From positions 16,279,501-16,343,500 of the forward strand of contig CM020519.1 of NCBI GenBank assembly GCA_009823395.1: a stretch of DNA of 64,000 nt, written 5' to 3'. This stretch comes from Thamnaconus septentrionalis. Taxonomy: Eukaryota > Chordata > Actinopteri > Tetraodontiformes > Monacanthidae. This document shows, piece by piece, positions 1 to 11,900 of this stretch. Position 1 is the first letter of the stretch. Every line of letters begins with the position of its first letter. The translations under genes were made by a program, and so were the position numbers. Below the pieces are notes generated by a model. It ran no database searches. It worked only from the letters and a program-made list of their open reading frames with translations, and was not told where the DNA came from.

Positions 1-38
1 CAGGAGGAGCTGGACAAGTTCACCGACAAGCTGCGCAG
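1..38 (+). CDS. begain: BEGAIN coding exon, cut by window edge (coiled coil)
   Basis: Reads QEELDKFTDKLR plus two bases of an Arg codon, then a GT donor at 39-40. The split AG|G codon is completed by the exon at 2711, giving LRRIQSSYSAL as in the family. The true 5' end of the exon is outside the window. Confidence 0.9.
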
Positions 39-840
39 GTGGTGTGAACGGCAGAGGCTAGAATTCTGTATTTGAGTCCAGGATAAGTACGGTGTAAACG
101 TATTTCAGGAAAGCCTAAAAACATATATTTGCAATTAATGAAACAATTTTAGATTTTTTTTTTTAGCAAAAATCTAAAAGCTTTGGTACTTTGTTTCTTC
201 TTCAACTGCAGCACAACCATACTTTAATGAGTAATAGTGTTAAATAGTGAGCCAATATTAGATGTTTACACTTTATAGTTTTCACAAATGTTATTTTCTA
301 TATGTATTTTTCTTTATACTGAAAACCTACTGAAGAGTGACCTCAAAGCAGAAGTACTCTAAAATAATCTCCCTCTAAAATGTCACCCAGCCTAGTTCCA
401 ATAGCTCCACTTCAACTAATAATTATAATATTCAGTGAACTACTTGTGAACGGAATCTGTACCTTTTAAACACTTTTAAACACAAAAGTAACATGTTTTT
501 CCAATGTATGCTGGAAAAGTACAGATATTTGTGTACAAATGTAGGGAGTACCAGTAGAAATTCTTTAGAAAAGGAAATACTCAAATAAAGTACAGATAAA
601 TACAAAATTTACTTAAATGCATTGACAAAGTATTTGTAGTTCGTTACTTCTCACTACTCTCTTTTCTCTTCTCTTACACTATTACATACTGGCATATAGG
701 ACACATTGGAGGCCTGATCAGTGGGGGAATGGTTTTAAATTAAGACCAGTCGAGGCAAAAGAAGTTCCCATGAAGAAAAGAAGTTCTCATAAAACATAAC
801 TTTGTTTTATATTATAGAAAAAAAAAACTGAAAGAGTCCC

Positions 841-871
<31 letters not shown>

Positions 872-3221
872 TATGTCTATGTGATGTGTGTTGGAAGCAG
901 TCTAAAGACGATTTTCAGAGAAAGACTTTTGTTCTCAAGAGATAAATGAAACTAAAAGGGTCTCTATCCATTTCGATTGTGCTGCTGCTTTTCTTTGGCG
1001 AATCTTCAAATGGTCACGTTCGTTGCAGCCAGTCAGATCCAGCCAAACTCGTTCGGAGCAGTCGGTGCCTTTACAGTCGTTGCCAGGTGTCGCAAGAGCT
1101 TTGCCGCCTTTGTCGAGAAGATTTGCGTGTAGAAGGATCTCCGGGCAACGAAAATAAAACAAACAAACAAAAGGCAAAGTAGAGGAGTGAGAATCAGCGG
1201 TGACTACCAACCCAGGATTCATATTCACTTTCATAAAACTTTATTGATCCCAGTATGCCTATTACGAACAGTTCTTTGCCATCTTTCCTCAGATCACCTG
1301 ATTAACACTCCAACCAAAAGCGGAGTGTGCAATTGCAATCAGTCTACAACAGCAGGACACAGCCACTGATAAAATATACATAAATCAAAACAGAAGCAGG
1401 ACTAACTAAACGGTAACAACGCGACAAGACGTACTAATTCCAAAAATAGCAGAGTTGGGTGACTCAAGCAAAAGCACCAGTGAAAGACGTTCATTTAAAG
1501 ACACAGTGATGATCCACCTGGTGCTCCCAGAGGAATCACAAGCCTCTTAGTTGGACACCAATGACCCTGGTGCTGATTGCTACATTCACCTTCCATCTGG
1601 CTCGAAATGAAAGAGGAAGAACAGAACACTGTTAATCTTCCCTGCGAGGTACGATGGAGAGGCTTTGCAACCCCGAACCTTCGTCACATTTCTTTCCTGT
1701 GGCCCGCCGTGCTTTTTGGCGACCTACTTCTGCATGTTTGTCCCTCCAGCAAACTTCGCACACGAGAATCCTCTTTAACAGTCATCAGCAATACAAGTCC
1801 AGCCACTTGAGATAATAGAAACTGTGGATTTACCCATAGCCTGCGTTGTGAGCAGGGACTATTTTCTTTCTGTCACCTCTATAAGATCGGGGTTGAAACT
1901 ACGACAGGACAGTCATTATCTCCCAGGTCACTTTATCCCTCGTAGGGGATAAGATGCTTGTTTTGTGCACTGATGCCCTGCAGCTGGCCGGGAAGAAAAT
2001 CCTTCCTGCATGGTCTGTTGACCGGGTGGGGTTCCCGTCCACATATTTTCTTCACTATTCAACTTGTTTAATACTGTACAATTACAGCATGAAATAATAT
2101 TTAGTGTGACTAAAAATCGGACCTGTCCTTAAAGGTGAAGTGTGTAATATTAGAAGATTTTGAAGAAAAAACAGCGACATCAAGCGGTTACTGATTGTAG
2201 CGCTCTTTCACTTAAGTTCCCCTAAGGACGACGTGCCTTGCCTCTCCCGAGCTTGCCAGTGAACTACGGTGGCCTGCGATGCACAATCCCGGATACCTCG
2301 TCCACCGTCTTCTTTGCTCGGTGTATTTGCAAACGTGAGCGTTCACCCTCCAGATATTGGATGAGAGAAGTACAGTCAGAGAGCGCAGAGAAGGAAAGCA
2401 GTGAAGGAGAGCGCCCAAGAAAAAGCAGAAATAATCAGATTCATTCTGACCTTTTCCAATTTTGGCTTCCGGAACTCAGAAGGATTAACTTTGTGCAGTG
2501 TTGTTTTGCATATTTCTTTCCTCGACTCAAATTGTCCCTCCTGTGAAGATTGAAAAAAGACAGCCCTTCACTATTAAACCGTTCCAGTCCAAATACAACG
2601 TGAACAAAAATGAACAAGCACCTTGAACTTACCGTTTTTTTGTATGTACCCGCAAAACTGCTTTTTTGCATTAGACAAAATTGAGCAATGCTTTCTGTTG
2701 TGCCGTTTAGGATACAGAGCAGCTACTCAGCGCTGCAGAGGATCAACCAGGATCTGGAGGAAAAGATCCATCGGGATGTAAGTGCTTCAAGTCCTTTTAT
2801 TGAGTGTGTGTGTATGTGTGTGTCAGTCAGTCACATACATTCCCACGCGTGCGGTTAAGTGCCAGCCCCGGGGAAGAAAGGGGAGTGTGCGGTAGCAGTC
2901 ACGGGGTTCAGACAGACGCTCGGAGAGGCGATTTGAATATGAATGCGGCCCGCTGCTGGTGCCACTGGTGTTAATTGTGCCTTATTACTTCCTCCTGTCC
3001 TCCCTCCAGTGCTTGAGCGAAAGCTCAGCCATTGTTCCCCGCTGCAACGCACCGCACTTTGCTTGGAAGATATTTGCCTTTTGCCGCTGGAAAGATACAA
3101 TTAACCAGCCCGCCTGAGAACTCAGGGCCAGTTGGATGGCTGGCAGCATATACACATGTACATACATATATGTGTATATGTGTTGTATGCATACGCATTT
3201 TTAAATATGTATACAGTACAT

Positions 3222-3262
<41 letters not shown>

Positions 3263-6200
3263 TACATATCTGTGTATAAATACACACATATATACATACG
3301 TACAGTACATATATGTATACACTACAAGTGTATATGTCCAAAAGTTTGGACACACCCTATAAATTTAATGTCTTTTCTTTCATTCTTATGACGATTGACA
3401 TGTCATGGCAGTGTCATGGAATTATGTTGGAAACAATAAAAGTGTAAAATGCCTCAAACATGTTTATATACATATATATATATATACATATATATGTATA
3501 TATTGTATACAGGGTGAATGGGTTTGTTACAATGCAGGATAGCGATTGCAGCGGCCAATGTGATGCTCCAGCGCTGAGACGGCAGGTTAATGATGTGCTA
3601 AAGGTCAGCCTAAGGTCAGCCAAGGCTATTTTTGTGAGAGGGAAAAAATAAGTAATTTCAAAATGAAGAGGCCGAGAGGCGCCAGCTTTTACTTCATGGT
3701 CAGTCCTTACTGATTCAACTCACATGTTTCTGTCCTCCAGTGAGCAGCCAAGAAAGTGGCTGTTATTGTAATGGTCTGCTTGCTCCGCAGCCGCTGCCAG
3801 GCCCACCTGACCCCCGCTGCCCCCCTCAGCTATACAGAATGTAATTACAAGTCAGATAAGCAGCTTTCTATACATTTCATACAAGTGTCGAAAAGCAAAA
3901 AAGTTGCAAGATCTCCGGGTGAGAGACCAAATTTTTGGCAACCGTCACCAAGAAGGTCAACTTCTTTGCTTTTTTTTTGTCGCGGCTGCTGCGTAAATCA
4001 GACCTCAGTCGTTTGTTTTGAGTACGCTCGCAAATATATGTCTCCAGAGAATGCCAAACTGTCTTTCCACACTGGGCCAGCATGCCAGATGGAACCTTTC
4101 CCTCAGCTCTCTGGAGTCATCTCACGTGTCTGTTTGGAAAGTGGAGCCAGAGCCACGACGGTGATTGGACTAGCCTCTTACCTGTCACATTCAAGGCAAC
4201 CAATCAGAGTTGTTGCTGTGAGTTTAGGCACGTAGCTACAGCTCATTGTGCACCTCTTCAATGATAAGTTTGTTTTTGACTAAATTCTCTCGCCAAAAAG
4301 AGTTAGATGTGAAAAAAAAATTCTGTTTTTTTTAACATGATTATACCATCTAGTTCTGACAAATTGCATTGCAGCATGCACGCTAATCTCTCAAGCATTA
4401 GCTAGGGTCTCTGCCACTTCCTGTGTTTTTTCTTTATCTTCCTCTAAAGTTTAAAGGGTAGGTATTTACATTTACTTCCTGGTTGCATCACAATCACAGT
4501 ATTAGCAACATTATAGGCTTTTTTTTTAACATTACAAATTAACCTTTGTTGCTGTTTGACCACTCAGAAAAACCATAAGTGACATCATAAATTGATTAGA
4601 AAAAAAAAAGTCCAAAACACCCTCTACATCAGTTTACAAAATACTTTGTGATGATTTTATCATTTCGTTCTTTCTTTCTCTCTTTTCAAATCTTGATCAG
4701 TCTCAACACCATGACGACGAGAAGCGTGCGCTGAGCCGAGAGATCATCGTCCTCAACAACCACCTGATGGAGGCCAAGCTCACCATTGAGAAGCTCCAAG
4801 AAGACAATGTAAGAATTCCTTTTCGTGTGTTGCTGCTGAAAATAAAATGAAGCGCGTCACATCCTCTTTTGTATCATCCGTTGTCAATGAAGATCCAGCC
4901 TTAAATATAAAAGTGCAGGCGATTGTGGCTGTGGGAATAATTTCATCTTATGGGTCTTTGGTTTCTAATTATAACATTTGTGGTGTCAATGTGCGACTTT
5001 CTTTATTGCTTTCAAGTGCATTTTTTGGGGGTAGGCGTGAAGCCAGTGCACAACAGCGATAAAACACAAAATGATGCTTCTGATTTTGTTTCATTAAATA
5101 CTACGTGCTGTTCTCCTTGAACCATGCTGGCCATGCTGCCGCTCTGCAGGAAATGTACAGGAAGGACTGCAACTTGGCAGCTCAGCTCCTCCAGTGCAAC
5201 AAATCCCTTTACAGGGCCCAGCTCTCTGAGGTAAGACCTGTTCTCTTTCACTGCACTTTGAAAGCCTTTTCACTGTCAGTCACACTTATTTTTTCTGCCT
5301 TTATTGTCAGGATTAGTGCGACTCGGCCGCATTTCCATTACTTTCTTCAGTCCTGTGACCCTTGGATGAATAATGACGCAATAAACTGGCATCATTTGGG
5401 GGATAAATTTAAAATCAATGGAATGTCAATTGTAATTTACGGGAAAACTGGCGTGCATACTTTGCTGCTTGAGGTTATCCACTACACGGTAGTTTGATGT
5501 GTCCTTTAACATATCGGATGACTTTTAGCTCATAACAATGACATAATGCGTTTAGCCGCTATGAATGCTCAAAGGCTTTTCTCAGAAATATCCCCATACA
5601 AGTGCATGGTATTGCCTTCCCTGCATTCTAATTGCTACACTGTTTTTAATACAGAAAAGGTGTATTATGTCTCAATTGGACTGACATATCACTAAAAGGT
5701 CCTCATGTTAAAGTGCATCATGGCTAATAAAGCTTCGCAGGATTTCAGTGAGTGTGAGGGAGGGCCGGCGAGTCAAGGAATGGGAACAGGAGCAGGGGAA
5801 GGATATTTCGAGCCAACAACCATCTGCGCACACTCACTGTCACGCCTACCGACAGTTTGGAGTCACCAATACGTGTGCTCAGCATGTCCTGGGCTTCAAG
5901 TACTTCAAAAGAACCGGCGCAAACGCAGGGAGAAGAGGAAAAAACATCCACACTGAAAGGGTGAAATCCAACCCCTGACACTTTGCTGCGAAGCACCACT
6001 CTGACAGTCAGCCTCTGTGCCCTTCCTTATTCCCCAAGAGTTCCCCAACCGAACTGACTTCTAACCACTTATGGGAGTCCAACAGTTTTAAAGATACTGT
6101 TGTCTTTTTCTGGTCTCCAACCAGTCAGTCACTCCCTGGGTATTTCTCTCTTTTTAGGGTCATTATCTGTCAACCCCATAGGTAGTGGTATCGTGAAGAT

Positions 6201-7585
6201 CCTAGTATTTCTATTCTAATGCTGACTTTGATCCTCAGCAAATGCATGAGTTCCTGCCATGTGACAGGCCGATTAGTTCTTTGTGTTAACAAGCGACTGA
6301 ACATTAAATCTAACAAACTGACCACTAAGTTTATTTAATTTGAAGTGGCCCATTTAACAAATTGGATGAGTTGTCTTCCTGTTGCATTCGAAGTTGACCG
6401 TTTCGACTTTGTTTTACGATCAGTGTAGCCACTTCCCAGCATTGTGACTGTTTCTGTTGCTTGGGGGCAACAATGTGCCATGTCATTCGACTAAACGCTG
6501 ATAAAACTGCAGCATCCAGTGTTGTGCCATTGGTCTTCGTGGGCCTACAACCTCTTCCTGTGTTTTTCACAACTAAAATTGCATTCAAATTACAACAAAA
6601 TAGACATTTACAAAAAGTGTTTGACTTGGAAAAGGAAGAAGCATGCATTGGCCAACCAAAACCAAAACAAATTTGACCCCCCCGAGAGTTCACTGAGCAC
6701 GGCTATCTATAAGCAGGTGGTGGTGGGAGGAGGAGCCATGAGGTATATTTTGGTGTATGCCAGATGAATGCATCGTGCATTTTTTTTTTTTAGCACATTG
6801 TTCTGGAGGCGTTCTCCGCTGACATTTGCGCTACAATTTAAAAGTAGAATAAATCAAGATCTATTTTTTTTTTATTTTAAAAGGTCACAAGCAACAAAAA
6901 GTGACTCATTTGCCCCCTGAACCTTTAGATAACTCCTGCTACAGCAGTAGCCAAGCGCAGGGAGCGCTGCAGTGGAAACGCTGCAGTTTTTGCAGAGGGA
7001 AGGAGAGACGCGAGGAATTTGGCCCTTCGCGACGCCAGTTGCCGTTTTGACTGTCAGGTCACCCTGCCCTTGGTGTGACTGAAAAGATAACGAGACGAGG
7101 AACGGCGAAGCGGTGAGGCCAGTGGATCTCTGCAGGGAGGGCGCAGATTAGAGCAGCCTTCACCTGAGAGGAGCCAGGGAGGTTTCAGAGAGCTGCCAGC
7201 ACACGCCAGCGGTCTTTGCAGTCTTCCAATTTAATCGCCGAGCTTGCACACAAGCTGTTCATCAAAAGCCCACGTTCCGCAGTTACAGATGATGTAAGAT
7301 TTATCCACAATTCTACATTTCATAGATAACTTGATAGTTGTGGAGGAATATTACTTTGGCATTTAGAGTATGATTAATTATGTATATAAATAATATACAT
7401 TTAACTGATATACATTAGTATGTTATTAGAACATTTTTATAAGATGCTTGTTGCTTTCACAAAATGGTAAACTAGATCACATCAGTGCCAAACTCGTTAT
7501 TTACTCCTCATTAATAGGTTGTGGAAGTTTATTATGTCCTGAATAGATTCCAGTATACTTTTTTCTTAGATAGATAGATAGATAG

Positions 7586-7653
<68 letters not shown>

Positions 7654-8198
7654 GTTCAATAGTTCGCTCATATATGATTAATTAACTCCCAGTTGAAATG
7701 AGACAAAGCAGTCAAGGATCAGAGTCATTTCTTGCAGGTTTACTGATAGATGGAAACATTGCATCACAACCTCGGGTCATCCAGAATTATCACAGCAAAA
7801 CAAAACAACGGCACCCAATGCTGAAACCGACAATGAACCATTGGTCAACCCATGATGAACCCATGATGATACCCCAATCACCCCACGACGAACCAAAGAT
7901 GTGGGTCCACGCAGTTTTATAGAGTCCAGGCGTGGCAAAAATACCGGCTCCTGTCTTGTAGACATCCCAGTAAGGAGTTGTTCTTTTTCAGGTTACTCCG
8001 TTAAACAAATCCATAACTCATCTCACAACAGGTGGCATTGCAACCTCTGACCTGCTGAAAGGGATTTTGGTACCGTTGCCAACTGTAAGTGCCCATAGAG
8101 AAGACAGATTTTCTGGTGTCATTTTCCTAGTGTCTTTACTGATGCTTACACCAGACAGTTAAAAAAAAAATCCTGAGTTAAAAACTACCACAATGGAC

Positions 8199-8241
<43 letters not shown>

Positions 8242-8928
8242 CATGCAGTCACGTAGACATGCATCAAAGTAATGTATGTAGCCCTCTGTTTTCGGCTTCC
8301 TGTATAAATTTGTGATGTCGGTGAGTACCCCTTGTGGCATCACAGATATCCTGCTGTCAGCTGCCATTCAACTCTCCAGCTCAGTCCGAGGCGTAATTAT
8401 TCTGCAGTAGCTTTTTGCGGCTCAATCATGAAATGGCTCTTGACAGTGATTGAGCACAAAGCCCTCGAAGAATGAACACGGCGGCAGAAAATACGGGGCC
8501 CGGGCCGCGCGGCGAAACTGCAGCGCGCTGCAGTACGGGGAGCGGCGAGCGGCGCAGCGCGGCGCGGTCGCACCCTCCTGCCGCCGCCGCTGCTTGTAAA
8601 AGGCGATGCGCACGTTATTGATGAGGGTTTTTTTTTAACCGCCGGGCTCACTCGGCAGCTCTTTCCGCTTGCACCAGCCCCCTGGGCCCCGTGCCTCGTC
8701 CACGTGACACGGGCAGGCGTTGAAGTGGGCAACTGTCCATAAGGTATAGGACAAAATGAAAACATGAGCACGCACTGCGGTCGGCCGCCGAGGTCAAATG
8801 CACGTATACGCACACAAGGGGACCATGTGAATGCATGCGTGACCTTCATTCCTGGCGTACTTGTTGGAGAGCGAAAAACAGTTCTGCGAAAAACAGCGCG
8901 GAACATAATGGGGGTCATGGGTTATGCT

Positions 8929-8959
<31 letters not shown>

Positions 8960-11900
8960 CATGTCCACAGGTTTACTGGGCCTGTGTGTGGGTGCCAATC
9001 GAAAGCTTATTGATGAATGGCACTGCAGCGTTTTGCAATGTGCAGCTGCTATTCGGCACCTGCCGAAGTGCTTTGGTCATTAGTTTTGCTGCACAATACC
9101 ATTTCATAGAGGATATGGTATAACCCCAATGTGGACAAAGTAATGCCTACCACCCCCTCAAGGCCACCAGTGGAAAGAATTATGTTGTCTGTCAGTGCAA
9201 TCACAGATTTCAGTCATATTTTTCAAAAACTATTTCTTTTTTTTTTTTTTTAAGCAAAACACCAAAAAAAAAAAAGCACATGTAAACATTAGAATTGCAA
9301 AAAAAAATTTGTGTGCATGCCTGACTGAAATTGGCAAATAAATAAATAAATAACTGGGACATGTTATGAACAAAGATAAAAATAGACGAGGGAACAGCAA
9401 CAGATGGAACTGACACAAATAATATTTCTAACAATTTTGAAAACAGCCTACTTGCTTCATTAGGTTAAAAAAGTAACATTTTTATTAAAACAGAAACAAA
9501 TATATGTGTGTGGTGTGTGTGTATATATATATATATATACATATAGATATGTGTGTGTATTTGATGGATATTTGACAAAACCCAGACTATCTGGACAGTC
9601 TAACGGCATTGTAATAATTGGGTTTATTGATCCCCTTGGGGAAATACTTTCTCTGCGTCGCTGCGTTTTTTTCATGGTTAACATAGTTAATGTGAGCCTG
9701 CTGCTTGTCCTCAAAATACTGGTTTGGAGAGCGTAGAGGATAGAAGCCATGCATGGACACTAGAAAGCCCCGCCGATTGAACCCAGTTTGGTTTGGTAGC
9801 AGTGAAGTAACGGTGCTGCAGCAGGGATCTGACAGTGTGGCCTCTTCCCCTGCACAAACTGCACCCACGCACGCAAAGCCGTCCTTTTGTTGCTGTGCCG
9901 GCCCAGCTGTTTTCTTGTTGGGTTAATGGAAAATTCAATATACTGACAGATTGATGTTCAACAGTTCGCCATTATGAACAGCTTGCAAAACAAAAAGATG
10001 AGAAAAGAAGATGCGCTGGCCAAAGCAAAAAGCAGTGGACCAGATAATAGTCTGATGGGCAAGATTAAGGATATATCTAAAGAAAATGACCTGCACTTGG
10101 AAGCAAAATCTTGCCCAGCGCTGATCAATAAAATTGTTAAAGTCAGAAAAAGCATTTGATGTTGCGTGTGACTCATGTCTAGGTTAAAATCAGCTTCCCT
10201 CGATCCGCTGATTAGAAAGATGCAGCTTGATTTCCCATCAATGGTGCGCCTGCTTAATGCTGGTTGCTATGGAGAGGCACATATATTAGCCTGAAGGATG
10301 TGTTTCTTTTAAAGTAGCAGGCCGGTTTGATGAGGATGCAGTGATTAAGTCCGAACTTGAGGTAGCGGGATGTGTTCTGTGATTTGCTGTGGAAGAAATG
10401 AATCCAGGCAGCAGGTGTTTAAAAGAAAAAAACAGTAACACGAGAGAAACACGTGTCTGGTGGCGGGACTGGGTGCCGCGGGATTGAGCGCTGAAGGTCA
10501 GGCAACCGCAGGGGGCATCGGCGGAACACTCGAGGTGCAGGTGAGGAGGTGGGTGGGGACGGTCATGTGACTGCAACCGAGTGGAAAGGGGTTATTATTG
10601 TGAATGACAGTGGAAAGTCGTGCGGCACGCTGGAGGTGAATGACAATGAAAGCTGCTGACAAGGTGGATTTTGATGATGAGGGAGGCACACAATAGCTTG
10701 ACTTGCGACTGTTACTGTGTTTTCAAAAGCTTTGGACAAAGCACACACATACCATGCCATCATGGACGGCACATGTGGAAGTTCAGGGTGAGCTAGAGAC
10801 CTAGATTGTTATGAAAAGTGTGAATATCCTATAATGGCTAACTGGTCATAAGCACTGATGTACTGTGCTGCAGTTGAAAAAAAAATCCTATAGTATTTAG
10901 AGTATACTCTAAATACTATAGGATTTTGTATACAAAAGCTGTTAGATTTGATCCAGATGCACAAGCAAGACCTTAAAGCAGCTCTAGTTAACTTTCGGTG
11001 CTGCAGCGCTAGTTTATTGATGTGGGAAAATACAAATAGTCGCCTACTGGAGCGCTCCTATGTGTTCAGTAAAAACACCAGTATGAAATGCGAAACAGAC
11101 ATTGACAATAACGTCGTAGCAAACGTTCAACACTTTTATTACTTTGTCTTTCATCGAGGTTACTTATTGGGTTCCATTCCGTCATTTTACAATCTCATGT
11201 ATTTGTAGTTGTATGTAAAACCGCCTCTAAATAAACGTGTGACGTTGCCGTATAGTGGTTCGTCCGGCGTGTCGGGTCGCGCTTGAAAGTTACGCAGTGC
11301 AGTTACAGCCGGCACAGCCGCCCTCTCGCTGCCGAGGCGGCACCATTGATCCTATTAATCGGCTATCTACCGCTTTACTGAGTTTGGAATCATAGTTTTA
11401 TGGTCGATAAGTTACCTTCAGCTGCTTTAACTTGAGGTTATTCTGTCACGACTTTTTCATCTTTGCAAAATTGTCAACAAAGGTATTGTTTCATTAATAG
11501 ACAAAAAAAAAAAATCGTTTTTACTTAAGTACATTTGAGAACCTCTACTTTATCACTTTTACTTGAGCAAATGAGTACTTTTACCAGAGTATTTTTTTTC
11601 ACACAAGTATCTGTGCTTTTACTTAAATACAGAAGGTGAATGCTTTTGCACCTCTGCGGATAGACAATGGATGGATAGATGAACTCATCGTATAGGCAGA
11701 CACTCGCTACTCGTGATTGGGTCTGGCATTTGTAAAAGTGTTAATCAATCAATATTGATTTGAAGCGTCGCCACCCAGTGGCTCAAAACGAGACACAATT
11801 GACTGCAATAACCGTACACGCCAGGTGTTTGGACCCAAGAAATTTTCTTCCACATTCAAAGTTGGAAAAACCTGATTTTGCAAGGAAAAACTGGACACAA

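Larger units (their letters stand above)
39..2710 (+). other. BEGAIN intron with dispersed repeats
   Basis: No exon is supported here. About 180-690 is one copy of a dispersed repeat whose relative lies at about 27915-28790; both share AGATATTTGTGTACAAATG and the CTCTAAAATAATCTCCCTC block. An (AT)n tract lies at 841-874. About 2130-2330 belongs to another dispersed family, also seen near 60000 and 63600, marked by CTTGCCAGTGAACTACGGTG. The rest shows nothing I recognise. Confidence 0.6.

Noticed and set aside
946..1182. 78-codon frame with a signal-peptide-like start (MKLKGSLSISIVLLLFFGES) and several Cys
   Set aside because: In a BEGAIN intron, no splice partner, no recognised family, and it ends in low-complexity Lys/Asn. 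Probably chance.
7568..8241. Tandem repeats considered as a CRISPR-like array
   Set aside because: Simple GATA microsatellites without spacers, in a vertebrate genome.
9974..10159. 61-codon Lys-rich frame in the BEGAIN intron
   Set aside because: Coding-like composition but no recognised family, no splice context and no second copy seen.
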